Below, one piece after another: positions 18,903 to 28,552 of a stretch of 64,000 bases of DNA; position 1 is the stretch's first letter, and the number at the start of each line of letters is the position of its first letter. The DNA is from Saccharicrinis sp965230625. Lineage in GTDB: Bacteria; Bacteroidota; Bacteroidia; Bacteroidales; Marinilabiliaceae. The notes beneath the pieces are model-generated. The model saw nothing but the letters and a program-made list of their open reading frames with translations, was not told the origin of the DNA and searched no databases. The stretch lies in the NCBI GenBank assembly GCA_965230625.1, contig CBDDLL010000001.1, positions 4,340,001 to 4,404,000 on the forward strand, given 5' to 3'. Both the position numbers and the translations under genes were made by a program.

Positions 18903-20888
18903 TTATAAATCAGTTGGAGGTAAATTAGGCGCTGTTGGCCACCCCGGATTCTGATAAATTGGTGATGTTGTTACATCGTTATTTTCTGATGTTATTAAGA
19001 AATGTTCAAATGCAATTGGATTAAGATAATGAGCCATATTCCATCGATAACCATTATAAGCTAATTCCTGTCCTGTCCTTTCGTAAGGTCTAAAATATTG
19101 ACTTCTTTCTGGTGTACTTACATTCTCACCTGGCTTTAAATAACCATCTTCGTACCAATCCTGAATAGGTCCCCATAACTTAAAACCTTCAATATGGTAA
19201 GGATTTTCAATTAAGCGATCAAGCGAACGCCACCTTTTAAGATCCATCATACGCAACCCTTCAGCCATTAACTCGCATCTTCTTTCGCGTCGGATATTAT
19301 ATAATGTAACATCAATCATGTTACCTCCTGAATATACAGCCCAATCATTTTCAGCTTCTTTAGTCAAATTCGTAGCTCCAATCGTTTTAGCATAATCAAC
19401 ATCTACTTTAGCTCTCTCACGAATTAACCTCCAATAATTTGAAGCGTCAGCATCTAAATTTCTATTTTTTTCGTAACAAGCTTCAATATAATTCAAATAA
19501 GCTTCTGTTGCTCTAAATATCATACAACCAGTAAATCCCTGACCATTTGCAGTATGTTTAGCATCATAGTTTAATCCTTTACGAATTGCATAACCAGTAC
19601 TATACCCTTTTTCCCTATCTACAAATGTAATATCTGGTACTGGCTCTACTGGTGTCATATGAGTACCATCTGCAGATGGGTACAAAACGTTAGTTTGTCC
19701 GGGTTCTTTAAGAAATAACCACAATCGTCCATCCCTTCCGTCACGAACCTGACTAATTAAATCATCACCCTTATACTCTGATCCATCCGCATATACAGGC
19801 AATCCATTAGCCATTAAAAAATTGTCGACAAAACCTCTTGTTAAACCAACTCCTCCATTACCTTTTTGAGCATATACTGGAACATTATGAACTACACCTA
19901 ATCCTTTATCATAATCCCTCCATAGCAATACCTCAGAGAAACCCGACATATCCTCTGCACTAAACATATCAAAATACGGATTGTCAGCATCTGATACAGC
20001 TTGTTTTAATACCCCATTGTTAGGCGTCAAAGAGTAATTTTCTGCTACTGCTTTTGCACTTTCCATAGCCTGACCTAACAACCAATCAATCTCATTATCA
20101 ATCCCTCCAGAAGGATAACTCCAGTCTTTATTATACTCTTTGTCGGCACCTGGCCAACCTTCTCCTAATGGAACAAATGCGGTATTTTTAAAATACTTTA
20201 ACCAGGTTGCTTCGAATAACGCTACTCTTGATTTAATTAATAATGCACAATCCTTAGATAAACGGTTTTTATTACCATCAATAGAAGTAGATTTCATTAA
20301 CATAGCCGCCGAATCAAGATCCGAGATAATAAACCTGGCTACATCTGTTCTTGGTGACCTTTTGCTAATTTCTGTTAATATTTGCATATCATCAGGATAA
20401 TTTTTTCGCACAATAGGAAAATCCCCTACTTTTTGCAACTTCTTAAAATATTCATATGCTCTTAGGAAATAAATTTCTCCAATATAATGTTCTATATTTC
20501 CTTTATTTCCATTTATTTTATCGTTCTTCCATTTTGGGATAACAACATCTAAAAAATAGTTTAAGTGGTAAATTTTCTCAAATTCCCAATCTCCTTTACT
20601 CTGAGCAACTTTCCACTCTCCGGGTATATATTTATTATTTGCCCACATAGATGCCATATTGTCTGTATGTTCATCAAGTCTAAAAGTACCAAATGACCAT
20701 TGTTTATGTTCAGGCAAAACATCATAACGAGAAATTGAATAAGTTGCCAAATGCTCTTCTTCTGTTAAGTAATTTTGTGGTGCTATATCAGATTCTGGCT
20801 TACGATCTAAAAAATCATCACTACAAGAAACTAAAGCAACCAATAGAAATACTACAATTGTTTTAATAATTATATTATAATTCTTCAT
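18903..20888 (-). CDS. SusD/RagB-family glycan-binding outer-membrane lipoprotein
   Basis: This 661-residue surface lipoprotein binds oligosaccharide and caps the SusC channel. The lipobox is VALVSC (Cys22), followed by the familiar SDDFLDRKPESD. TPR-like helices include EHYIGEIYFLRAYEYFKKLQ, the standard SusD motif, and LMKSTSIDGNKNRLSKDCA. The C-terminal region has IRRERRCELMAEGLRMMDLKRW, typical of the family, and ends near LNPIAFEHFLITSEN. It is longer than most SusD proteins (about 500-600), placing it with large RagB-type members. It begins 11 bases after the SusC stop, so they form one transcript. Aromatic residues suited to sugar stacking are common but the ligand cannot be read. Confidence 0.96.
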   Translation of the reverse strand: MKNYNIIIKTIVVFLLVALVSCSDDFLDRKPESDIAPQNYLTEEEHLATYSISRYDVLPEHKQWSFGTFRLDEHTDNMASMWANNKYIPGEWKVAQSKGDWEFEKIYHLNYFLDVVIPKWKNDKINGNKGNIEHYIGEIYFLRAYEYFKKLQKVGDFPIVRKNYPDDMQILTEISKRSPRTDVARFIISDLDSAAMLMKSTSIDGNKNRLSKDCALLIKSRVALFEATWLKYFKNTAFVPLGEGWPGADKEYNKDWSYPSGGIDNEIDWLLGQAMESAKAVAENYSLTPNNGVLKQAVSDADNPYFDMFSAEDMSGFSEVLLWRDYDKGLGVVHNVPVYAQKGNGGVGLTRGFVDNFLMANGLPVYADGSEYKGDDLISQVRDGRDGRLWLFLKEPGQTNVLYPSADGTHMTPVEPVPDITFVDREKGYSTGYAIRKGLNYDAKHTANGQGFTGCMIFRATEAYLNYIEACYEKNRNLDADASNYWRLIRERAKVDVDYAKTIGATNLTKEAENDWAVYSGGNMIDVTLYNIRRERRCELMAEGLRMMDLKRWRSLDRLIENPYHIEGFKLWGPIQDWYEDGYLKPGENVSTPERSQYFRPYERTGQELAYNGYRWNMAHYLNPIAFEHFLITSENNDVTTSPIYQNPGWPTAPNLPPTDL

Positions 20889-20899
20889 TTTGATTCGAT

Positions 20900-23800
20900 T
20901 TAAAAGTTAACACTCATTCCTGCGCTAATTGTTTTAGATAATGGGTATACATTACCACCCCAGCCACCTCCAGCTGTTTCAGGATCAAATAAATCCGACA
21001 TTTTAGTTGCTGTCCAAAGGTTTTCTCCAGAAACAAATACCCTAACTTTGTTCAGTTTAATTTTTTCGGTAATACTATTAGGTAAAGTATAACCTAACTG
21101 TATATTTTTTAATCGAATGTAAGCTCCATTTTGCAGGTAGCGAGTTTGTACTTTCCTATTACCATTACTTCCGTCAAAGCGTGGTCTAGGGTAATATGAA
21201 TCAATATTTTGACCCAATACATGATCTGCATCAGCTCTAAAGTAATCAACATGTGGCTTTAAACCGGCTGACCACCAGATGTTATCGTTAACTCCCCAAA
21301 AATAATAACTTCCTTGCCAAATATCACGCTTCCCAATACCTTGAAAGAAAGCTCTAAAATCAAATCCTTTATAGTCTGCTGAAATATCTAAAGAAAATCG
21401 ATAACGTGGTGTTGAATTACCTATAATTTTTCTGTCTCCTGAATCACCTGCAGTATTAGAACCTGCATCAATTTTACCGTCGTTATTTATATCCTTGTAC
21501 ATAATATCACCTGCCTCCCAAACGCTCCCAAAAGCATTTTGTCCACCATTTGGTAAACTGGCAAGGTGAGTATTCATTTCCTCGTCGGATTTGGCAATAC
21601 CTATTGTTTCATATCCCCAAATCTCACCTAACATCATACTCGTTCTATACTTCTTTTTCTTTTTATCTGTTTCGTATCCTTCGTTTAATTCACTAGTTGG
21701 ATTGGGATACTTAGTGATTTTTGTTTGGGAATCAGATAAAATAAATTTCACATTGTATCCCAATCCATTTTTTAAACGATCGTTCCACCCTAGTTCTAGT
21801 TCAAAACCATAAGTTTTAAGATCGGTATTGTTTTGATTAGGAACATCTGTTCCTAATATTTCTGGTAAGGTAGGTGCTGGACCAACCATATTTAATGTTT
21901 CTCTTTTAAATAAATCTAAAGAACCTGTTAAGCGATTTCGTAAAGCACCAATATCCAAGCCCATATTATAAGATCTAATTGTTTCCCAGGTAAGAAAGGT
22001 ACTAATCAACTTAGGTGATTTACTTGTGTTAGGTTTTAATCCATTTACTAACCATTTTCCTTTAGATGCTTCAAATGGCATTGTCATATATGTAGGATAC
22101 CAGCTTTCTGTATTTTGATTTCCTAATTCTCCATATGAAACTCTTAACTTGAAAGTACTTAACACATCCATATTGGATTCCCAAAACTCTTCTTTTGCGA
22201 TATTCCAACCTACTGAAGCTGATGGAAAAAAGTTCCATCGTTTATCATCCCTAAAACGACTTGCTCCATCATACCTTAAATTCATCTCAAATAAATATCG
22301 TTCGCAGAAGTTATAATTAATACGTCCAAAATAACCCGCTGTTGCCCATGTTTTATATTCTCCATCAACAAATGGAGGAACTGCACTCCCACTTGCATCA
22401 TTCCCCGATGATGTATGCAATGTAGGTAAACCAGGAACAATTATTCCATTTTTCTTAGCTATAACATTTCTTGTATTGTTTTTTTCTGATTGGAATCCAA
22501 GCATTACCTTAATAAAATGAGCTTCCGTAACTTGCTTACTATATTCCGAATAAATATTTGTATTCAAATAGTTTTCTCTAATCCCTTCCTCTCGTACTTC
22601 TGATTCATTTCTAACAGGTATTGGGTTTCCATTTACATCGTGATTATATGTTTTCTGCAAATCCCAATGGCGGAAATTATTTTTCGTACGGTAATTTAAT
22701 TCCGCAAATGTTTTCCACCCTTTAATAGGTTCAAAAACAAATTGACCTTGCTGATAAAGCCAATCCTTCTGACTTTTATCACGACCTCCATCCCTTAGGT
22801 TTAATGCAGGTGATGGCGAGGAAAATAAATATCCATTTGGATCATATAAAGGTAATACCGGCCATGCCTGGCGAGCTAAATCTTTAAATAAGTTATCATT
22901 TAAAAACGATGGTCTTCCATAATCTTCCCTTACAAAGCGAGTACTTACATTTGCTTTTAAATAATCGGTAAGAGTAACATTTAATTTAACAGTAGTTGTA
23001 TATCTGGTAAATTCATCCCTGTTAAATTCCATCAATCCATCCTGATTAAAAATATTAGCAGATATATAGTATTTCAAATCTTCCTTTCCCCCACTAAAAC
23101 TCAAGTTATGTTCTTGAGAAAAGCTATTGTCTCTATATAAAGCATCATACCAATCAATATTATCGTTGCCATCCCTGTAACCTGGGGACCAAACACCAGG
23201 ATTATTTGGGTGAGGAATAGTAGTATCGGTAATTTTACCTTCTTGAAAGTCTTTTATTCTTTGTAAGCGCTCCTCGCTAAAATGTGTCCCCCAGCCTGGT
23301 GTATTTAAGCAACCATCATTAAAATATGTGGCAAAAGTATACGAATCCATCATTTCAGGCATATTTATAGGTGAAGATGACCTGAAACTATTGTTATAAT
23401 TTACCTTCATTTTACCTGCTGTACCTTTTTTGGTAGTAACCAAAATAACTCCAAATGGTGCTCTTGATCCATAAATTGAAGACGCTGCTGCATCTTTTAA
23501 AACTGATACGCTTTCAATATCCTGCGGATTAATTGCATTAATATCCCCTTCCATTCCATCAATTAAAATTAAAGTACTCCCTGATGAGTTAACTCCAATT
23601 GTTCCTGCTCCACGAACATTTATTGTAGGTCTGCTTTCCAAACTACCTCCTGATCCCTGAGCAATATTTAATCCTCCAACAAGTCCTTGAAGCATTTGAG
23701 TAGCATTTGCAACTGGACGAGACTCTAATGCTTCTGATTTTAATGATCCTACGGCACCCGTAAGGTTTACTTTTTTCTGGGTAGCAAAACCCACTGCTAC

Positions 23801-24448
23801 AACTTCCTCTAATCCAATAGCATCACTTTGCATTACTACATCTATAACGGTTCTTCCATCAACGCTAATTTCTTGTGAAGCCATACCAATAAATGAGAAA
23901 ACCAAAACATCCTCCGTATTAACATTATTTATCGAATACTCCCCATCAATATTTGTTATGGTTCCATCAGTTGTTCCTTTTATTAAAATAGCTACTCCCG
24001 GCAAAGATTCGCCATTGTCATCTGTAACTTTACCTGTAATTGTTAACTTTTCTTGTTGTATTACTTTTTCTGATTTTCCATCATTCAAATAAATGATTAC
24101 ATGATTATCAATAATTTTATATTTTAAAGAAGTATTATCTAAAGCACCATTCAATACCTCATTTATGGACTTACCTTCAACCTGCAAGGAAATCTGTTTT
24201 TCTACACCACTAACTTGTTTTTCCTGATAGAAAAACTTGTAATCAGACTGATCTTCAATTAACTTAAACAAATCAACTAAAGATTTATTCTCAACTAAAA
24301 GATCAAGTTTTGATCTTTGAGAATATGAAGTGGCTGTTACCACATTCAGTCCTGTAATGATAAAGAATACTAAAGAAAACTTCATAATCCTGATCAATCG
24401 TTTAATTCCATAGGCTTTCCGTCCTATGAGAAATAGATTTTTTTTCAT
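20900..24448 (-). CDS. SusC/RagA-family TonB-dependent receptor with STN signalling domain
   Basis: This 1182-residue outer-membrane transporter has, after an export signal (about residues 1-44), an STN (secretin/TonB short N-terminal) domain at about 50-120: LVDLFKLIEDQSDYKFFYQE, then KYKIIDNHVIIYLND. A carboxypeptidase-regulatory-like domain (ITGKVTDDNGESLPGVAILI) follows, then a TonB-plug (SGSTLILIDGMEGDINAIN; IESVSVLKDAAASSIYGSRA) and a 22-strand barrel ending AGMSVNF. The STN domain is the one that contacts a FecR anti-sigma factor, and FecR and ECF genes lie just upstream. Ligand binding would therefore induce its own operon. The start lies 102 bases after the FecR stop, past a hairpin and an 18-base palindrome. 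Confidence 0.97.
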   Translation of the reverse strand: MKKNLFLIGRKAYGIKRLIRIMKFSLVFFIITGLNVVTATSYSQRSKLDLLVENKSLVDLFKLIEDQSDYKFFYQEKQVSGVEKQISLQVEGKSINEVLNGALDNTSLKYKIIDNHVIIYLNDGKSEKVIQQEKLTITGKVTDDNGESLPGVAILIKGTTDGTITNIDGEYSINNVNTEDVLVFSFIGMASQEISVDGRTVIDVVMQSDAIGLEEVVAVGFATQKKVNLTGAVGSLKSEALESRPVANATQMLQGLVGGLNIAQGSGGSLESRPTINVRGAGTIGVNSSGSTLILIDGMEGDINAINPQDIESVSVLKDAAASSIYGSRAPFGVILVTTKKGTAGKMKVNYNNSFRSSSPINMPEMMDSYTFATYFNDGCLNTPGWGTHFSEERLQRIKDFQEGKITDTTIPHPNNPGVWSPGYRDGNDNIDWYDALYRDNSFSQEHNLSFSGGKEDLKYYISANIFNQDGLMEFNRDEFTRYTTTVKLNVTLTDYLKANVSTRFVREDYGRPSFLNDNLFKDLARQAWPVLPLYDPNGYLFSSPSPALNLRDGGRDKSQKDWLYQQGQFVFEPIKGWKTFAELNYRTKNNFRHWDLQKTYNHDVNGNPIPVRNESEVREEGIRENYLNTNIYSEYSKQVTEAHFIKVMLGFQSEKNNTRNVIAKKNGIIVPGLPTLHTSSGNDASGSAVPPFVDGEYKTWATAGYFGRINYNFCERYLFEMNLRYDGASRFRDDKRWNFFPSASVGWNIAKEEFWESNMDVLSTFKLRVSYGELGNQNTESWYPTYMTMPFEASKGKWLVNGLKPNTSKSPKLISTFLTWETIRSYNMGLDIGALRNRLTGSLDLFKRETLNMVGPAPTLPEILGTDVPNQNNTDLKTYGFELELGWNDRLKNGLGYNVKFILSDSQTKITKYPNPTSELNEGYETDKKKKKYRTSMMLGEIWGYETIGIAKSDEEMNTHLASLPNGGQNAFGSVWEAGDIMYKDINNDGKIDAGSNTAGDSGDRKIIGNSTPRYRFSLDISADYKGFDFRAFFQGIGKRDIWQGSYYFWGVNDNIWWSAGLKPHVDYFRADADHVLGQNIDSYYPRPRFDGSNGNRKVQTRYLQNGAYIRLKNIQLGYTLPNSITEKIKLNKVRVFVSGENLWTATKMSDLFDPETAGGGWGGNVYPLSKTISAGMSVNF

Positions 24449-24487
24449 AAGTTTGTAACGAATTTTAGTTCTACAATGAATTACATT

Positions 24488-24505
24488 ACTACTAATCTTA
24501 GTAGT
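24488..24505. promoter_or_regulatory. 18-base palindrome upstream of susC-like gene
   Basis: ACTACTAA-TC-TTAGTAGT is a perfect inverted repeat with a 2-base centre, 40 bases before the SusC start codon. It may be an operator, or the base of a short RNA hairpin in the leader. A half-site-like CTACTAAT also occurs upstream of the metallo-beta-lactamase-fold gene (near 30532-30541) and of the sulfatase (near 15139). Function is inferred only from position. Confidence 0.4.
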
Positions 24506-24511
24506 TTATAA

Positions 24512-24539
24512 AACGAGGTTAGGTGCAACTAACCTCGTT
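24512..24539 (-). terminator. Hairpin between FecR and SusC genes (possible attenuator)
   Basis: A perfect 11-bp stem, AACGAGGTTAG (24512-24522) with CTAACCTCGTT (24529-24539), encloses a 6-base loop. On the minus strand a short run of U residues follows (GUUUUAU). It begins 12 bases after the FecR stop and would reduce read-through from sigma/FecR into susCD, leaving susCD to its own promoter. Confidence 0.65.
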
Positions 24540-24550
24540 AAGTTTTTTTA

Positions 24551-25528
24551 TTAATATCTAACCTTCAATATCTTAACTTTATTTTTATTGATCTCATACT
24601 TTATAGGTGCTGTATAATTAATGAATTCAAAAACCTGATATAATTCAACGTTATCTAACTTTCCTGTAAAATGAAAATCTTTAAATTCTTCTTTTGAATA
24701 TTGAATTTCAACATTGTAATATCGCTGAATAATAGTTACTAGTTTCTCAAATGATGCATTTTTAAAACTTAATACACCATTGCGCCAGTTTCCTCCATAT
24801 TCTTGTGTCGACTTTATGAGTTTAACCTTATAGTTATTTTTATCAATTATAGCACTCTGTCCCGGTTTTAATCTATACTTTCTGGCCTTATTCGAAACAA
24901 CACTCACATCTACAACACCTTCTACCAAAGAAGTTTTGAAAGTTTCATCCTGATCATAGGCACTAACATTAAATTCGGTTCCTATAACTTCTACTTCTAC
25001 CCCTTTGGTTAAAACTTTAAACGGTTTATATTTATTACTGGCTACTTTAAAATATGCCTCACCTGTCAATCGCACTTTTCGTTCTCTATTATTAAAATCC
25101 TCAACATACAGTTTTGTACCTGCATTTAGCCAAACTTTTGTACCATCAGATAAAACAGCTTCTGACCGCTGTCCTAATTGAGTTGATAAAGTAATACTTG
25201 CTTTACCTTTATTGACAATAAGTAAACTAAATGTACAAATGCTACAAACTAAAAGAACTGAAGCTGCAACCTTCCACCACAAGTTTGTTCTTTTAAAGGA
25301 GGCTAATTTATCCGCTTGTTTAATCCTGTATTTTAAAAGTTTAATTTTAGATTTTGGATCTAATTCCTCTCTATCGTATGAAACATGATCCCAAAACTCT
25401 TTAATTGCATGATAACCTTTTTTGTTATCAGATGAATATTCCATCCACCTTTCTAACTTTTTAGAATCATCACGATTAATTAATCCTGAAAGTTTTTTTC
25501 CTAATATATTTGAAATATCTCTATGCAT
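24551..25528 (-). CDS. FecR-family anti-sigma factor with DUF4974 domain
   Basis: The protein has 325 residues. A cytoplasmic N-terminal part (about 1-85) would hold the ECF sigma factor. A membrane helix at about 86-108 (KVAASVLLVCSICTFSLLIV) precedes the FecR periplasmic domain (LSTQLGQRSEAVLSDGTKVW; GEAYFKVASNKYKPFKVLT; VEVIGTEFNVSAYDQDETF). The C-terminal DUF4974-type domain (VLSFKNASFEKLVTIIQRYY) contacts the STN domain of the cognate SusC. The gene lies between the ECF sigma gene (78-base gap) and SusC, the standard order for trans-envelope control. Confidence 0.96.
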   Translation of the reverse strand: MHRDISNILGKKLSGLINRDDSKKLERWMEYSSDNKKGYHAIKEFWDHVSYDREELDPKSKIKLLKYRIKQADKLASFKRTNLWWKVAASVLLVCSICTFSLLIVNKGKASITLSTQLGQRSEAVLSDGTKVWLNAGTKLYVEDFNNRERKVRLTGEAYFKVASNKYKPFKVLTKGVEVEVIGTEFNVSAYDQDETFKTSLVEGVVDVSVVSNKARKYRLKPGQSAIIDKNNYKVKLIKSTQEYGGNWRNGVLSFKNASFEKLVTIIQRYYNVEIQYSKEEFKDFHFTGKLDNVELYQVFEFINYTAPIKYEINKNKVKILKVRY

Positions 25529-25606
25529 TCTTTCCTACTTTCTATTAATAAGACTGCATAATGAGACTATTTCCCTAAAAGAATTATAACTTTTTTTAAT
25601 TTTTTT

Positions 25607-26206
25607 TTAAATAAACAGTAGAAATGACTGAATATGTGAGGAATAATCTTTTGTTGACAAATCAATATTTAAAACATCTGCAATCTTTTTTACCGCAATG
25701 GCTATTTGATTATCTATAGTTTTGACAGAAATATTTAAAATTTTGCTCACCTCATGTTTATTAAATCCCTCCTCGCGAATAAGTTTAAATATCAACTTAC
25801 ATTTTGCTGGTAAAAGCTCAATGGCATCATTAATGGCTTCAATATTTTCTTGAGATATAATTAGCATTTCTGGTGTGGTTTTATATTTAGCTAACTGAAC
25901 ATCTAAATTATCCAACTCCTCAAAACTAAATTTCTTTTCACTTTTTAATGCCGAATACGAAGCATTCCTAACGGCTATAAATAAATAAGTTTCTATATTT
26001 TTAACACATTCAATACGTTTCCTTCCATTCCATAACTTCATAAATACATCCATTACTATTTCATCTGCTAAATCGTTTGACTTAACAAATGATATGGCAA
26101 AATGCATTAATCGGGAATAAAAAACAGAAAATAATTGTTCAAAAGCTAATTCATCACCATTGCTAATCTGCTTTATTACTGAACTATATTCTGATTTACC
26201 AAGCAT
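25607..26206 (-). CDS. ECF-type RNA polymerase sigma factor
   Basis: The protein has 199 residues. Sigma region 2 is at about 20-90 (FEQLFSVFYSRLMHFAISFV; DLADEIVMDVFMKLW) and region 4 at about 125-180 (AIELLPAKCKLIFKLIREEG; HEVSKILNISVKTIDNQIAI), with no region 1 or 3, as in Bacteroidota ECF factors paired with FecR. It probably drives susCD and perhaps nearby enzyme genes when its FecR partner releases it. It has its own -7 box at 26239-26246 and lies beyond a terminator from the GH9-like operon. Confidence 0.96.
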   Translation of the reverse strand: MLGKSEYSSVIKQISNGDELAFEQLFSVFYSRLMHFAISFVKSNDLADEIVMDVFMKLWNGRKRIECVKNIETYLFIAVRNASYSALKSEKKFSFEELDNLDVQLAKYKTTPEMLIISQENIEAINDAIELLPAKCKLIFKLIREEGFNKHEVSKILNISVKTIDNQIAIAVKKIADVLNIDLSTKDYSSHIQSFLLFI

Positions 26207-26238
26207 TAATATTAGATTTTTACACTGAAAAAGGATGA

Positions 26239-26246
26239 CAAAAATA
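26239..26246 (-). promoter_or_regulatory. Candidate -7 box for the ECF sigma gene
   Basis: On the minus strand the sequence is TATTTTTG, an exact match to the Bacteroidota TAnnTTTG element, ending 33 bases before the ATG. No clear TTTG -33 box is seen. Confidence 0.45.
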
Positions 26247-26303
26247 CTAATTAATTACACTTGGAAAAAATGATTAATATCTACTACTTAGAAAAGGATA
26301 AAC

Positions 26304-26332
26304 AAAAAGGGCTTGCCTAAAAAGACAAACCC
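26304..26332 (-). terminator. Terminator after the GH16/GH9-like operon
   Basis: On the minus strand GGGTTTGTC pairs with GGCAAGCCC (all pairs including G-U, loop TTTTTA), then TTTTTGTTTAT. It starts 27 bases after the stop of the 26.4-28.5 kb gene. Confidence 0.85.
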
Positions 26333-26358
26333 CCTGTACTATTAATTATGGTAAAAAA

Positions 26359-28479
26359 TTAGTTTTCGCGAAATACTTCTATAGAAGAAACTCCTTCGTA
26401 AAAGTTCAGATAAGTAAGTGTAATGTTCCATAAAGCATTATAAACAGTCCATCCTTCTCCCCAACGTGGTTTTCCGGTTGGATTAAATGGATACATTTCG
26501 GTTCCTGGTAATGAACTTAAAGAACCTCTAACGTTTTCAAGTCTGGCACAAATATTTCTTCGCTTATCACCATGAGGCCACCCTCTATCTATTCCAATAA
26601 AACCTAAATTTGGATGGTTAGCACAGTGAGCGTTAGCAGGATTTCGTCCGCTATAGTTATCAATATGCGCAAAAGCAATTTCTATCAAACGATCTTTCTT
26701 AGCTGAATCATCCATACATAAGGCAACCGAGAAAGCACAAGCAGGGAAACCAATAACATTACCAGCTTCATTATAACTTGCAAGGGTCCAGTTTTCGTTC
26801 AAATCAAACCTACGGAAGTCCCACTCATTATCCGATAATTCAATTACCTTATCAGTATAAGCTTCTACTTTTTCTTTTAAGCCTTCTGGAGCTTCTTTAG
26901 GATATAATTTTAAAAAGTGCGTTAACCCAGTCACCAACTTATGCTCGCTAATTCGTTGGCCTTTTGTATACACAGGATCATTCCAATCAACATTTTCAAT
27001 AATCCATTCAGTTTGAGCCTTAGCTGCCTTTAGATATTTCTTTGCCGACTTTAAATTCTCTCTCTTAGCCACTTCATACATAAATAAGTTTGGCATTATA
27101 GAGTGACCCACACAATGGCGACCTTTTCCGCTTCCTACTTTGGTGATTACATCAAATAAACCTGATTCTTTCCACCAAACTTGCGTAGAATCCAATACCT
27201 GATTATAAAAATCCTTGCTGATATATTCCTTCATCTTAGGATATCCGTATAAGAAATATGCAAACTTTTCAATAGTTTGGCTACTCATGTGCCATTTTAA
27301 CGGATCTCCACTAGGATCACCCTGAACGGGCTGTATAAAATCCCATGCAGTTCCAAACAAAATACACTTCACCAAATCAGGAGCATCCTTAGCAGGTGAA
27401 GGAATATCTCCGTATATTTTTTTCAATGTTTGCAAAGCGTATTTATCATTAGGCTGACTTTTATGATATGGTTTATATTTATCTGAAAGAACCAATTTCT
27501 TTTCAGCATCCCAATCCAGGGTAACTTCCATATTCTTAAATACCTCTGGAGTTGCCAAATACATCATTACCATTGAAGGAACCTCATATGTATAGTATGT
27601 ACCATCCCTCCATGCTGAACCACCATAAGCAGAATAGTGTGTTCCAATCATACTACGTACATCAATAAAAAAGTCAACTGCAGAACGGTAAGCTGTTTCC
27701 TGAATCATATGCTCTCCAATCCAAAATGGATACGATGAAGCCATTGGAAACTTATCACCTTCTAATTGAATTGAATACACTTTACCTTTGGAATCTGATG
27801 GATTAAAGTCGGAAAAATCACCTAACTTATTTTTCAAATGTCCCTCGTAAACAACTTGTCCACTCCCTAGTTCAACAATAGTATAATGTAAATCGGACTT
27901 AGCCGTAGGAACTGTAAACCTTTTAGGTTGATTTAAATTATATGCAACCTGGTTTACACATATCCAGTGCTTTTTAGGCTTAAATACTTCTGGAGCTTTA
28001 AATTTCATTCCGTATTTTAATTCCGGAAAATCTGTTCCCCATATAGCAATCTCTTTTATCCCAAAAGCTCCTTTACTCTCCCCCATAACACGAATAGCTG
28101 TTGCACTATAGGCATTATCAAATGATAAGTTGTGGCTATAACTATAATTCTTCTCTACTTTTGCCTCCTTAATATCTACCCATTCCTTCCCATTATTGTA
28201 TTGTACAATAAAATCATTAGGTGCTTGCAAACCGCTTGATTCAAAATATAATTGCACCCCACCAATTTCAAATTCTGCAGTTAAATCAATTTCAAATGTG
28301 AATTTACCTTTGTTACACCAAATTCTGCCTGTACTTAGGTTTTCATCAGTAGCGAAATGAATATTTTTAGCTTTCCAGGAAGCCTTAAGTTCTTTACCAG
28401 CTGCATAATTAGTGTAAGTTTGAGCATTAACACTTATAAATGCAGCACATAATATTAAGATTGATAATATTGATTTCAT
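26359..28479 (-). CDS. GH9-like exported protein with discoidin-like and Ig-like N-terminal domains
   Basis: The protein has 706 residues from ATG 28477-28479; an upstream TTG at 28492 lies in a repeat. The signal peptide is MKSILSILILCAAFISVNAQ. Residues about 20-155 are an F5/8-type-C-like (discoidin) sandwich: EIGGVQLYFESSGLQAPND, SATAIRVMGESKGAFGIKEI. Then comes a CelD-N-like Ig domain with the diagnostic WICVNQVAYNLNQPKRFTV (about 180-270). The rest is an (alpha/alpha)6-type domain. SGRNPANAHCANHP followed by GWPHGDKRRN resembles the GRNP...PHHR region of GH9 enzymes, but the DAGD motif bearing the GH9 catalytic base appears as WRDGTYYTYEVP, and the usual late Glu region is altered. It is either a divergent hydrolase or a lyase-like relative. 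It is cotranscribed downstream of GH16. Confidence 0.75.
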   Translation of the reverse strand: MKSILSILILCAAFISVNAQTYTNYAAGKELKASWKAKNIHFATDENLSTGRIWCNKGKFTFEIDLTAEFEIGGVQLYFESSGLQAPNDFIVQYNNGKEWVDIKEAKVEKNYSYSHNLSFDNAYSATAIRVMGESKGAFGIKEIAIWGTDFPELKYGMKFKAPEVFKPKKHWICVNQVAYNLNQPKRFTVPTAKSDLHYTIVELGSGQVVYEGHLKNKLGDFSDFNPSDSKGKVYSIQLEGDKFPMASSYPFWIGEHMIQETAYRSAVDFFIDVRSMIGTHYSAYGGSAWRDGTYYTYEVPSMVMMYLATPEVFKNMEVTLDWDAEKKLVLSDKYKPYHKSQPNDKYALQTLKKIYGDIPSPAKDAPDLVKCILFGTAWDFIQPVQGDPSGDPLKWHMSSQTIEKFAYFLYGYPKMKEYISKDFYNQVLDSTQVWWKESGLFDVITKVGSGKGRHCVGHSIMPNLFMYEVAKRENLKSAKKYLKAAKAQTEWIIENVDWNDPVYTKGQRISEHKLVTGLTHFLKLYPKEAPEGLKEKVEAYTDKVIELSDNEWDFRRFDLNENWTLASYNEAGNVIGFPACAFSVALCMDDSAKKDRLIEIAFAHIDNYSGRNPANAHCANHPNLGFIGIDRGWPHGDKRRNICARLENVRGSLSSLPGTEMYPFNPTGKPRWGEGWTVYNALWNITLTYLNFYEGVSSIEVFREN

Positions 28480-28487
28480 ATAAAAAA

Positions 28488-28518
28488 ATATCAAGATTCA
28501 AGTATCAAGACACAAGAC
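28488..28518 (-). repeat. TTGATACTTGA-type heptamer repeat before the GH9-like start
   Basis: On the minus strand this reads GTCTTGTGTCTTGATACTTG then AATCTTGATAT, ending 8 bases before the ATG at 28479. It shares its units with the arrays at 12993-13010 and 63870-63901. It occupies most of the 73-base gap after GH16, so it would lie inside the operon mRNA. Confidence 0.75.
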
Positions 28519-28552
28519 TTTATTAAAGTAGCTTATGTCTTTTCAACATACA

